A program made the position numbers and the translations under genes. Of a DNA stretch of 8,638 nucleotides, positions 1 to 7,466 are shown in pieces. The DNA is from Planctomycetaceae bacterium (GTDB lineage Bacteria > Planctomycetota > Planctomycetia > Planctomycetales > Planctomycetaceae): contig JAESQE010000456.1 in the NCBI GenBank assembly GCA_016765335.1, positions 1 through 8,638 on the forward strand, written 5' to 3'. A model generated the notes under the pieces. The model worked only from the letters and a program-made list of their open reading frames with translations, did not search any database and had not been told where the DNA came from. Within the stretch, counting starts at the first letter, position 1; each line of letters opens with the position of its first letter.

Positions 1-3000
1 AGCGGGGAAACGGTCCAGAATAACATTACCAGTAACGGCATTACAGGCATGATTGATGCCAATAACGAAGTTGTTGTGGGGACCAAGGTACGTAATGCGA
101 TTAGCGGCGCCACCTTTTCTTATGCAGTGATGTCTTTCAAATCCCTGACGTCTGAATGGCAGAATTATTCAGCAGTCATCGGCGGTGGGATACTTGAAGA
201 TGGTGCTAGCGGCTATGATAAATTTCGCCCAGGCACAACCTTCATTCGGTTAGTTGGTCTGTTCAATAGGAGTTCCAGTTATGCCAATGACGATGTCACA
301 CTGAGTGCATCTGAGATTTCTTTACGCAGCGCTTCGGTGCAACATTTAAGTCACAATAATGGTGTGGTCACTGCGAATTTGGATGTGCTGCGAAATGATA
401 CTAATGCCAGTGATCTGCAAAGTCTTACTATTATCTCACAGCCAGAATTCGGTACTGCCACCAGAGTGGATGGAAACGGCACAACGCACGATACCATTAC
501 CTACACTACTCCCGCTGGCGGCTGGTTTGCAGGAACGGATCTGTTTCAGTACAGCTTTGACGATGCAGGTGTCACACAAATTGCCACGGTGCGCGTGAAT
601 GTTTTAGGGCACGACATTGCCTATGATGTCACACCGGGAAGCGATTGGGATGATCTGAAATCTCAGACAGATCCTGCAACGAACACGGTTGCTCCTACTA
701 CGGTGGGCAATTATTTCACTGGTAGCCACGACAATAACTTGGTAGTAGTCGGAAACGTACTTGGCGTACTTGGCGTGCTTGGCGTGCTTGGCGTGCTTGG
801 CAACGATACCGCTGGAGATGCCGACCTGGTAGTTGCCCGGCTCACCTCAGGCACCCAGCACGGTTCCCTCAAACTGAATGCCGACGGCAGCTTCGACTAC
901 AGACCGCTACCCGGTTTTGTGGGATTTGACTACTTCACCTACGAAGCAATTGACGGATTATTCAAAAGTGAATCAACCGTGACGCTGGAGATCACCAACG
1001 CTGCTCCGGTTCTAGATCTTACTTTCTCGATCCCCGAAAACAGCCCCAACGGCACCATCATTGGCACAACCTTGGCAACCGATGTTGATGCCGGAGAGAC
1101 GCTGACGTACCAAATCAATTCCGGCAACCAAAGCGGTGCCTTTGCAATCAATACTTCTGGTCAACTCGAAGTAGCAAACACCTCGCTGTTCGATTACGAA
1201 ACAACTCCACAATACACCCTCAACATCACCGTCACAGATTCTCTAGGACTCACCGACACCGCCAACATCACGGTTGATATCACCGATGTCAACGAAGCAC
1301 CGACAATTAGCACCCCGGCAACTGCCAATGTAGACGAAAACACAACCGCAGTGCTTGACCTGGCTGCCAGTGATCCCGAAGGTGACACCGAAGGCTTCGG
1401 GATGGCATACAGCATCACAGGCGGTGCCGACGAATTACTGTTTAACGTGGATGCCAACACCGGCGTGCTGTCATTCATTGCGGCTCCAGATTATGAAACC
1501 CCAGCTGATACCGGTTCCAATAATGTCTACAACGTACAGCTGACCGTCACCGATTCAGGCAGTCTGACCGATGTGCAGGATTTGGTAATCACAGTGGACA
1601 ATGTCAACGAATCGCCCACAATCACCGCCGGTCAGACCTTCAGCATCAATGAGAACTCAGCATCCAGCACTTCGGTTGGTTCAGTGGTCGCAAGTGATAT
1701 AGACACAGCCCAATTATCTCTCACCTATTCAATCACAGCTGGAAATGTTGGTGGCGCCTTCATGATTGTTGCCGCCACTGGAGAGATTCTAGTAAGTGAT
1801 GGCTCGCTGCTTGATTACGAGACAAAGCCAAGTTATGCACTGACTATTCAAGTGAATGACAATGATTCGACGCAACCTTTGAGTCATTCAGAAACAGTGA
1901 CAATTAATCTAAATAACATCAATGAAGCCCCTACCGCGATTACGCTGCAAAACATCACAACCTCACTGGCTGAAGATGCTGACACCACACTAGCCATCAA
2001 AGTGGCTGATATCGTGATTACGGACGATGCGTTGGGAACCAACACTTTAGCTCTCTCGGGAGCCGATGCGGTCAGCTTCGAAATCGTGGGTACCGAACTG
2101 TTCCTCAAAGCGAACACCAGCCTCGATTACGAAACCGCCACCAGCTTGGACGTAACAGTCGAACTGGATGATACCAGTGTGGGCAACACTCCGGATGACA
2201 CCGCGTCACTCACCTTGCAGATCACCGATGTGAATGAGTACCCACCAGTATTTGAACAATCTACTTACAGTTTTACCGTTTCAGAAAATTCACCCTCAGG
2301 CACAATTGTTGCCCCGCAGGGTGCAATAGTGGCAAGCGACCCTGAAGTTCACCAATCTCTGGTGTTCTCTATATCAGATGGAAACGACCTGGGATTATTC
2401 GAAATAGATTCTGATACGGGAGAGATCGTTCTTACCGATGAACCTCTAAATTATGAACTGTCATCATCAATCACTTTAGAAGTAACAGTGAATGATGATG
2501 TCTACCCTACTCTCTCAGGTTCTACTGCCGTGACTATCGATGTTATTGATGTAGAAGAAGGACCAGAACTTGAGCGTCTCAATTATTTATTCACAATCAA
2601 AGAAAACGCCAACGCGACCTCAGAAGTGTGGAAAGTCTCAGCGATTGACCCAGAGATGGTGTATCCCATTGCTTACTCTATCATTTCTGGTAACTCGGCA
2701 GGGCTTTTTGAAATCGACTCCAGCACAGGAATCATTACATTGTCAAGTGGGGTGACGTTGCCCTCTTCGCCCTTGTCTTACACATTGCAGGTTCAAGCAG
2801 TAGAAGTTGGTAGTGCCGCATCTCCCGTGACGGCTGAAGTTGTAATCTTCGTATTACCTGAGAACAGCAATCGACCAATGTTTGAGCAAAGTTTATATCA
2901 ATTCACTTTGCCAGAAAACACAGTTGCAGGCACATCTGTCGGTAGCGTTTTGGCGCTCGATGCTGATGTCGGTCAAACGATAACCTATTCACTACTTAGT

Positions 3001-6000
3001 AGTTTCCAGGGAAATACATTTACAATTGATTCCAGCACGGGTGAAATTCTGGTTTCTGATGAAGCAGATTTAGATTTCGAAGCAATTGATGAATTCGAAT
3101 TGACAGTCATGGTTCAAGATCTTGATCTGGGGTATTGGTTCGACTTCACTACTGTCAGCATTGTTTTGCAAGATGTCAATGAGGCACCTTCGATCATCAA
3201 TAACAGCATTCAGTTTATCGATGGAGGAAATTCACAGATTACCGAATCTGATCTTTCGGCGAGTGACCCAGAAGCTGATATTGAAAATCTCACTTATACG
3301 GTCAACAGCATAACCAACGCCTGGTTTGAAAGGTCTTCAAGTCCATTTATCTCTATTACTTCGTTCACGCAGGCAGAGATCGATGCGGGGGCAATATCTC
3401 TCAGGCATGAAGCCGGAACAGCTGCTCCACAGTATGACCTCACTCTCAGTGACGGCACTTTCAGCTCTAACATCGCGGGCACCAGCACCGTTTCATCTAT
3501 CCAGCAGGCTGCTGCAAGTCCTCCCGCTTACGATTATTCTTTTTCGATTGATGAAAACACATGGAGTGAGCCAGGGGCTTTAGTTCCCTATACCTTGGGG
3601 GCTTTAGATTTTGATAGCGACTTATCGGATTACGAAAATTGGAATTTGAGTTCAGTAGATCGCTGGGTCATTCTCGAAGATGGCACTCGCATTGACCAGG
3701 AACGGATCTTTTACGATGGCCTAGACCCCTTTAGTATGGGATTATTTTCAATTACACAAGGAAATGATTTCAACGCGTTTCCTCCCGGGTTTTATCTACA
3801 CAAATCACGCGCAAGTGATGGGGATGAGCCATTACTTAATCATGAAGCCTATTCTCAAAAAGCAACTTATGTGTATCAGTTTAATTTCCATTATTGGGTA
3901 GGTGAAACGTGGAATGTAACAGCAATTGAAACTCCGATTTCAATTGGCGTAACCATTAATGATATCAACGAAGGGCTTAGCCTGAGTATTCCCCTCTCCG
4001 GGACCGCGCACAGAACGCAAGATATTGGAATGGTGATAGGCCCCGTTTCATCGGGCGATATTGACTTTAATGGATCTGGTCATGGGGCAGATTCTCATTC
4101 TTTCTCCTCAACAGGGCCAGTCAGTATCGATGGATCTGGAAACCTCATTTATACCGGGATTGGTGCTAAAGACGCTAATGGACCTTACGAATATCAAGTC
4201 ACGGTCACAGATGGTGAATTTTCAGCAACTAAATCGGGAATACTCTTTGTAATTCCAGACGTCGTGCCGGGTGATCCGAATGATCAGGTATTTGCTGCCA
4301 ACGACTACTACGAACTTCAAATTGTCGAAAATGATCAGGATGACGTTCTCATTGTGAATGCGACCGAGGGCCTGCTTATTAACGATTCATTCGAAGGAGC
4401 CGTCTCAATCGGCTTGGCGAAAGACCCGTTGTATGGACAGGTCACCATCAATGGCGATGGATCGTTTACCTATATTGCTAACAAAGGTGAATTTGGAACA
4501 GCCGATTACGAAGATCTGTTTTATTATTCTATCTCTAACGGGACTGATACCGACTACGCTGCGGTCAAAATTTCAGTTAAAAAGAATATTGTCTCTTCGT
4601 TTCAGATCCCAAGCACATTAACTTATCTCAATCGATACCAGGAGGAGTTGCAACTTCAAATTGATGGGAATCAGGATCTCATCGGCAACACACCCGCTAC
4701 CAGTCCGCTGGCTATTGCGGACCTGGAACAGCAAAAACATCACTTGCAGCAAGAACAAAAAGATCCCTGTACGAAATACGTTTCTGCATTTGCTGAAGGA
4801 TTCTTCAGAGGATTTGGGCTGGGTATTGAAGGTACCTGGGACATGATCCAGGCTGTTCCAGGGGCCGTCAAGAAATTACCCGGTGCGATTAGTAATGGGT
4901 TCTGGAATTCGGTCAACTCTCTTTATTACGCATGGGAAAACCCGGGAGACGTTCTTAATTCGGCTTTAGATACGGCCTTGTATGCCAGAGAAAAAGCGAT
5001 TGAAGCGGGGGAAACAGTCATTGGTGCTGCACCGATGGCTGTTCAGGCTGTCGATAAAATGAGAGTTCTCACAACCGAGCTGCTCTCGTATGCCTATCAC
5101 AAAGATTACGAAATCTTAATAAAACTGGCCACCGGAGACACTCAGGGCTTAAAGGAAAAAGGAGTCTCTACCGATCTGATATTAATTGCAGAAGTCACTT
5201 CAGAGCTGACTCAAGATATCGTTCGGGCCATGGATGATATCCCTCCTGAGCAAGTCGCTGAAGTGGTCGGAGAAGTCACCGGTGTTGTGGCTTACGAGTT
5301 TACCGAAGGCGTTGCAATCGGATTAGTGACGGCAGGAGCCGGGTCGGTTGCCAAAGCTGTGAAGTTGCTCAAAGTGGGGAAAATCAAGAAAAAACTACAG
5401 AAACTGCCAGCCATCCGAAACAGCCCGGCCTTAATTGCAGCAATCGAAAACCGGGCCATTCGTGTCGGACGCTGGATCGATTCGCCGTTGTGCTTCCCCG
5501 CGGGCACCCAAGTGCATACCGATCAGGGATTGAAAAACATCGAAGACATCCACGTCGGCGACAATGTTCTCACACGACCCGACAGCTCAATCCCTCAGTT
5601 AGCACAACAAGAACAATTAGTAGATTCAGCAGGAAGTGCCAATTCAAACTTCGAACTCCCTGTTACTAACGACGCCCCTCGTTACGAGACGGTGCTGGCG
5701 TTGCATGAAACTTTTAATGATCTGCTTTATCAGATCACTTATCAGCTGGATGATGGTCAGACCGAAACGATTGAATCGACGGGGAATCATCCGGTTTATG
5801 TGGTTGAAGAACAACGCTTTGTTCGTGCTGATGAGCTGCAACAATCGCAAACGCTGTTCCTGGCGAATTCGAAGTTGGGAACCATACTCAGCATCACAGA
5901 AAAAGTTTATGCCGAGCCGATTGCGACGTTTAACTTTACGGTATCAAAATGCCATACCTATTTTGTCGGCCAGCACGGCACCTGGGTGCACAACGAAGGC

Positions 6001-6567
6001 GAAATCTGTATGCTCCTGGAGCGGAAGTACCGCCAGTTGCTGAAGGAAGATAAAGCCACCGCCATTGAAAAGATCAAAAAAGAACTAACCGACGACCCCA
6101 CAGTCCCCAATATCACCATCGACGCCCATTTGCTGGATGTCATGACCAAAGTAGCCGGCAACGGCGAATGGGATTTAAAAAACCGAAACAAAAATATAGG
6201 ATTAAAAGTCCAGGAGGCCCTCACCAGCAACCGCATCATCATGAAAAAGGATGTCAATGGAAATTGGGCTGAACACATTCACGAACTTAAACTAGACGGA
6301 AAGGACTTCGATGATTTCTATGATGGTGTACTGTACGAGGTTAAAGGGCAGTATGGACATCTTGTGGACTTGAATTTTGGACCAAGCGTCATTGCTAAGG
6401 CTAAAAAAGAGGCCAACGAGCAGATAGTAATTGCAACCAATAATGGCTACGAACTTGTCTGGAAGGTAAGGTCTGATGAGATCGATTTGTTTGAAGAATG
6501 GTTCGGTGACGATTTATTTAAAAGTATCACTTGGGTCACACATGAAATTGGAGTAACAGATAATTGA
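1..6567 (+). CDS. Giant cadherin-repeat polymorphic toxin with C-terminal HINT and Tox-REase-5-like nuclease domains (5' partial)
   Basis: Probable secreted or surface-anchored contact toxin: a long adhesive stalk presents a nuclease released by self-cleavage. The frame is open from base 1, so the Met codon at 49 is probably internal, and no signal peptide is visible. Residues count from base 1. Order: beta-sandwich end (1-~105); Big_9/VCBS-type domains (~106-205 and ~206-335); seven cadherin repeats (~336-1060), most ending in a DxNEAP-like calcium linker; CSPG/NG2-like repeat (~1062-1175); two divergent cadherin-like domains (~1176-1428); a Big_9-type domain with VTINGDGSFTY (~1429-1528); helical pre-toxin region (~1529-1829); HINT (~1830-1998); nuclease (~1999-2188). 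Family knowledge: this layout is typical of polymorphic toxins, and cadherin/VCBS stalks are common in planctomycete giant proteins. The immunity gene overlaps its stop. GC differs between stalk segments. The overall class is secure; the secretion route and target cell are unknown. Confidence 0.9.
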   Translation, partial: SGETVQNNITSNGITGMIDANNEVVVGTKVRNAISGATFSYAVMSFKSLTSEWQNYSAVIGGGILEDGASGYDKFRPGTTFIRLVGLFNRSSSYANDDVTLSASEISLRSASVQHLSHNNGVVTANLDVLRNDTNASDLQSLTIISQPEFGTATRVDGNGTTHDTITYTTPAGGWFAGTDLFQYSFDDAGVTQIATVRVNVLGHDIAYDVTPGSDWDDLKSQTDPATNTVAPTTVGNYFTGSHDNNLVVVGNVLGVLGVLGVLGVLGNDTAGDADLVVARLTSGTQHGSLKLNADGSFDYRPLPGFVGFDYFTYEAIDGLFKSESTVTLEITNAAPVLDLTFSIPENSPNGTIIGTTLATDVDAGETLTYQINSGNQSGAFAINTSGQLEVANTSLFDYETTPQYTLNITVTDSLGLTDTANITVDITDVNEAPTISTPATANVDENTTAVLDLAASDPEGDTEGFGMAYSITGGADELLFNVDANTGVLSFIAAPDYETPADTGSNNVYNVQLTVTDSGSLTDVQDLVITVDNVNESPTITAGQTFSINENSASSTSVGSVVASDIDTAQLSLTYSITAGNVGGAFMIVAATGEILVSDGSLLDYETKPSYALTIQVNDNDSTQPLSHSETVTINLNNINEAPTAITLQNITTSLAEDADTTLAIKVADIVITDDALGTNTLALSGADAVSFEIVGTELFLKANTSLDYETATSLDVTVELDDTSVGNTPDDTASLTLQITDVNEYPPVFEQSTYSFTVSENSPSGTIVAPQGAIVASDPEVHQSLVFSISDGNDLGLFEIDSDTGEIVLTDEPLNYELSSSITLEVTVNDDVYPTLSGSTAVTIDVIDVEEGPELERLNYLFTIKENANATSEVWKVSAIDPEMVYPIAYSIISGNSAGLFEIDSSTGIITLSSGVTLPSSPLSYTLQVQAVEVGSAASPVTAEVVIFVLPENSNRPMFEQSLYQFTLPENTVAGTSVGSVLALDADVGQTITYSLLSSFQGNTFTIDSSTGEILVSDEADLDFEAIDEFELTVMVQDLDLGYWFDFTTVSIVLQDVNEAPSIINNSIQFIDGGNSQITESDLSASDPEADIENLTYTVNSITNAWFERSSSPFISITSFTQAEIDAGAISLRHEAGTAAPQYDLTLSDGTFSSNIAGTSTVSSIQQAAASPPAYDYSFSIDENTWSEPGALVPYTLGALDFDSDLSDYENWNLSSVDRWVILEDGTRIDQERIFYDGLDPFSMGLFSITQGNDFNAFPPGFYLHKSRASDGDEPLLNHEAYSQKATYVYQFNFHYWVGETWNVTAIETPISIGVTINDINEGLSLSIPLSGTAHRTQDIGMVIGPVSSGDIDFNGSGHGADSHSFSSTGPVSIDGSGNLIYTGIGAKDANGPYEYQVTVTDGEFSATKSGILFVIPDVVPGDPNDQVFAANDYYELQIVENDQDDVLIVNATEGLLINDSFEGAVSIGLAKDPLYGQVTINGDGSFTYIANKGEFGTADYEDLFYYSISNGTDTDYAAVKISVKKNIVSSFQIPSTLTYLNRYQEELQLQIDGNQDLIGNTPATSPLAIADLEQQKHHLQQEQKDPCTKYVSAFAEGFFRGFGLGIEGTWDMIQAVPGAVKKLPGAISNGFWNSVNSLYYAWENPGDVLNSALDTALYAREKAIEAGETVIGAAPMAVQAVDKMRVLTTELLSYAYHKDYEILIKLATGDTQGLKEKGVSTDLILIAEVTSELTQDIVRAMDDIPPEQVAEVVGEVTGVVAYEFTEGVAIGLVTAGAGSVAKAVKLLKVGKIKKKLQKLPAIRNSPALIAAIENRAIRVGRWIDSPLCFPAGTQVHTDQGLKNIEDIHVGDNVLTRPDSSIPQLAQQEQLVDSAGSANSNFELPVTNDAPRYETVLALHETFNDLLYQITYQLDDGQTETIESTGNHPVYVVEEQRFVRADELQQSQTLFLANSKLGTILSITEKVYAEPIATFNFTVSKCHTYFVGQHGTWVHNEGEICMLLERKYRQLLKEDKATAIEKIKKELTDDPTVPNITIDAHLLDVMTKVAGNGEWDLKNRNKNIGLKVQEALTSNRIIMKKDVNGNWAEHIHELKLDGKDFDDFYDGVLYEVKGQYGHLVDLNFGPSVIAKAKKEANEQIVIATNNGYELVWKVRSDEIDLFEEWFGDDLFKSITWVTHEIGVTDN
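757..801 (+). repeat. Five tandem copies of a 9-bp unit encoding Val-Leu-Gly
   Basis: Five perfect-length copies of GTRCTTGGC lie head to tail. The first two read GTACTTGGC and the last three GTGCTTGGC. They add VLG five times inside the giant protein, exactly where Big_9/VCBS-type domains carry a single NVLxND motif (here N-(VLG)5-NDT). Because the unit is 9 bp, gain or loss of copies keeps the reading frame. The pattern looks like slipped-strand expansion. Confidence 0.9.
1003..3189 (+). other. Array of seven cadherin-type repeats in the stalk
   Basis: Seven domains of about 100-107 residues follow one another, bounded near bases 1003, 1297, 1612, 1927, 2242, 2563, 2872 and 3186. Typical elements recur: a (F/V)xxxEN near the start, DxD or DxE in the middle, a G..F.I(D)..(S/T)G.(I/L) hairpin, (L)(D/N)YE, (L).(V)(T/Q)V.D, and a closing linker. 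The linkers read DVNEAP, NVNESP, NINEAP, DVNEYPP, DVEEGP, a degenerate PENSNRP, and DVNEAP. In cadherins these acidic linkers bind calcium and stiffen the rod, so a calcium-dependent stalk is inferred. The sixth domain has lost the consensus linker at its end. Confidence 0.85.
5488..5997 (+). other. HINT (Hedgehog/intein) autoprotease domain of the giant toxin
   Basis: This domain should cut the toxin tip from the stalk by an intein-like N-to-S acyl shift. Visible signatures: a block-A nucleophile in LCFPAGT (Cys codon at 5491, residue 1831), VGDNVLTR, a block-B TxxH in ESTGNHPVYV (Thr codon 5779, His codon 5788), and a terminal block CHTYFVGQHGTWVHN with His codon 5989 and Asn codon 5992. 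The next residue is Glu, not Cys, Ser or Thr, so intein-style ligation is not expected and cleavage is the likely outcome. A low-complexity Gln/Ser/Asn-rich loop lies at about 5580-5670. There is no homing-endonuclease insert. It sits just upstream of the nuclease, as in the PT-HINT arrangement. The fold call is confident; cleavage itself is inferred. Confidence 0.9.
5671..5696 (+). repeat. Direct repeat, copy 1 (inside HINT)
   Basis: This 26-base stretch recurs at 7467-7492 with two mismatches (T/G and G/A). The copies are 1796 bp apart in direct orientation. Between them lie the second part of HINT, the toxin tip, the immunity gene and the inverted-repeat element. Confidence 0.8.
5998..6564 (+). 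other. C-terminal toxin tip, restriction-endonuclease fold, Tox-REase-5-like
   Basis: About 190 residues follow the HINT domain. The first half is charged and helical (ERKYRQLLKEDKATAIEKIK). The second half carries a PD-(D/E)xK-type active site, YDGVLYEVKG, with Asp codon 6322, Glu codon 6337 and Lys codon 6343 (residues 2108, 2113, 2115). A helix with a Gln (codon 6421) follows, then YELVWKV and a final ITWV strand. A DG-x3-E-x-K site followed by a helix with Gln and a 'l.W' strand fits Tox-REase-5, the family of the Pseudomonas aeruginosa type VI effector TseT. The predicted substrate is DNA. The family is assigned from remembered motifs, so another REase-fold toxin family is possible. The tip becomes AT-rich from about 6170 onward. 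Confidence 0.7.
6550..6567 (+). promoter_or_regulatory. Ribosome-binding site and TTGA stop/start overlap coupling toxin and immunity
   Basis: GGAG at 6550-6553 lies ten bases before the TTG at 6564. The toxin stop TGA (6565-6567) shares bases with that TTG, a TTGA variant of the common ATGA overlap. Ribosomes ending the giant toxin can restart directly on the immunity frame. I see no convincing separate promoter in front of the immunity gene. Confidence 0.65.
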
Positions 6568-7289
6568 AATACATTAAACCAGTTAGTTTTCGATTTTATT
6601 TTGAGGATAAAGCGAAATTAGCAATCCTAGAATCTACTGCTTTTATCAAATGGGTAGAAGAGTACTATTCAGTCGATCAATGGATCGATGCTTGGGGAGA
6701 AAATACAGTTTCAATTAATGAAGTAAGTATTCGAAATTATATTTTTAAAACGGCAAAATCGCAGGGAGAACCAATTTTAGATGATCATAAACAAATTATT
6801 GAATCTTTGTGCGCGGTGTGGTCTTTAGGCAGTTCACTGGACTATGCACAACGAATCGGAGTGACTGTTTCTGTAGGCAGCAAATCTCATTTCTTACCAG
6901 ATTCGATTTGCCTTGAGCTTGCAACTGGTATTCCATTTCCGTCACAAGAATTTGTTCGTGACACAATAGTTAAATTGGATGCAGTAAGGTTTTGCATTGA
7001 AGATTACCAATTTAAGGATGTACTGAAATCAATTGGAATAGTTTATCCCAAATTGCCCCAACAAATCAGCAGACGTCCTCTGCATCTGTTTTGGCAAAAC
7101 TATTTCAACACAGAAATCATCGATTTGCTTGGTGGCATGGAGCATTGTTTGCAGACACCTGCGTATTCGGTGGAGTCATTTCACAAAGGATTGTTCATTC
7201 AGATCACCGAAGAACCATTCCAACCCGGCAACGAAGAACAACTGCATGCCTTGCTGGCAGCCATGAAACATCTCAAGATTCCGCAGTAA
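6564..7289 (+). CDS. Probable immunity protein for the toxin tip, Imm52-like
   Basis: A 241-residue protein with no signal peptide or membrane segment, so probably cytoplasmic, where it would bind and block the nuclease tip encoded just upstream. The start is TTG at 6564; no in-frame ATG occurs until about residue 191, so TTG is well supported. It overlaps the toxin stop as TTGA, with a GGAG ribosome-binding site at 6550-6553, ten bases upstream. That geometry favours translational coupling. Family evidence: the C-terminal stretch HKGLFIQITEEPFQPGNEEQ plus a closing helix resembles the end of Imm52, and Imm52 is the known partner family of Tox-REase-5 toxins. The N-terminal half is less recognisable. 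The gene is AT-rich: hand counts give 35 % GC at 6601-6660 and 30 % at 6721-6780, against 53 % at 7621-7680. This suggests transfer together with the toxin tip. The immunity role is secure by context; the exact family is moderately sure. Confidence 0.75.
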   Translation: MKYIKPVSFRFYFEDKAKLAILESTAFIKWVEEYYSVDQWIDAWGENTVSINEVSIRNYIFKTAKSQGEPILDDHKQIIESLCAVWSLGSSLDYAQRIGVTVSVGSKSHFLPDSICLELATGIPFPSQEFVRDTIVKLDAVRFCIEDYQFKDVLKSIGIVYPKLPQQISRRPLHLFWQNYFNTEIIDLLGGMEHCLQTPAYSVESFHKGLFIQITEEPFQPGNEEQLHALLAAMKHLKIPQ

Positions 7290-7306
7290 CTTATCGGTCA
7301 TTTTTT

Positions 7307-7444
7307 ACCGCAGAGACGCAGAGAACACAGAGTAAAAAAAGTAACCGTCAGGCAATCAATATATCTCATGAAATGTACGGTCATGTTTTGCAAGAAAACA
7401 AGGCCTACCAAATTGATTCTCTGTGCCCTCTGCGTCTCTGTGGT
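7307..7444 (+). repeat. 138-bp inverted-repeat element (CGCAGAGACGCAGAG family)
   Basis: Two 26-base arms, 7307-7332 and 7419-7444, are inverted copies matching at 23 of 26 positions, with core CGCAGAGACGCAGAG in the left arm and CTCTGCGTCTCTG in the right. They enclose 86 AT-rich bases. Of the three mismatches, one forms a G-U pair in RNA. Repeats with this core are widespread as dispersed, MITE-like elements in planctomycetes and other environmental bacteria, and often flank small genes such as four-helix-bundle or GxxExxY proteins. Here the interior is too short for a gene and none is recognisable, so this looks like an empty or decayed copy. It starts 17 bases after the immunity stop, so the hairpin may also end transcription, though no clear poly-T tail follows the stem. 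No target duplication is evident. Confidence 0.85.
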
Positions 7445-7466
7445 TTATTCTTCTGTCTGATGCACT

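Noticed and set aside
49..51. ATG at 49 as the true start of the giant gene
   Set aside because: The same frame is open back to base 1, the residues before it continue the domain, and no ribosome-binding site or signal peptide follows. The real start lies left of the window.
757..801. A CRISPR-like array
   Set aside because: The 9-bp units are contiguous with no spacers and are translated in frame.
5488..5997. A true intein
   Set aside because: There is no homing endonuclease, no +1 Cys, Ser or Thr, and the domain sits between a stalk and a toxin tip rather than inside a host enzyme.
5636..6043. A 135-codon forward frame inside HINT
   Set aside because: It lies wholly within the giant gene in another frame, has a basic, Ile/Arg-rich composition and shows no domain.
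5958..6278. A 106-codon reverse-strand frame over the HINT/toxin junction
   Set aside because: It is antisense to conserved HINT and toxin sequence and its hydrophobic composition is typical of reverse-complement shadow frames.
6486..6518. An internal promoter for the immunity gene (TTGTTT ... ATTTAT)
   Set aside because: The match to a sigma-70 promoter is weak and lies in generally AT-rich coding sequence, so it cannot be told from chance.
7445..7466. An intrinsic terminator after the inverted repeat
   Set aside because: The bases after the stem (TTATTCTTCTGTC) are only mildly T-rich and the loop is 86 bases, so it is not a typical Rho-independent terminator.
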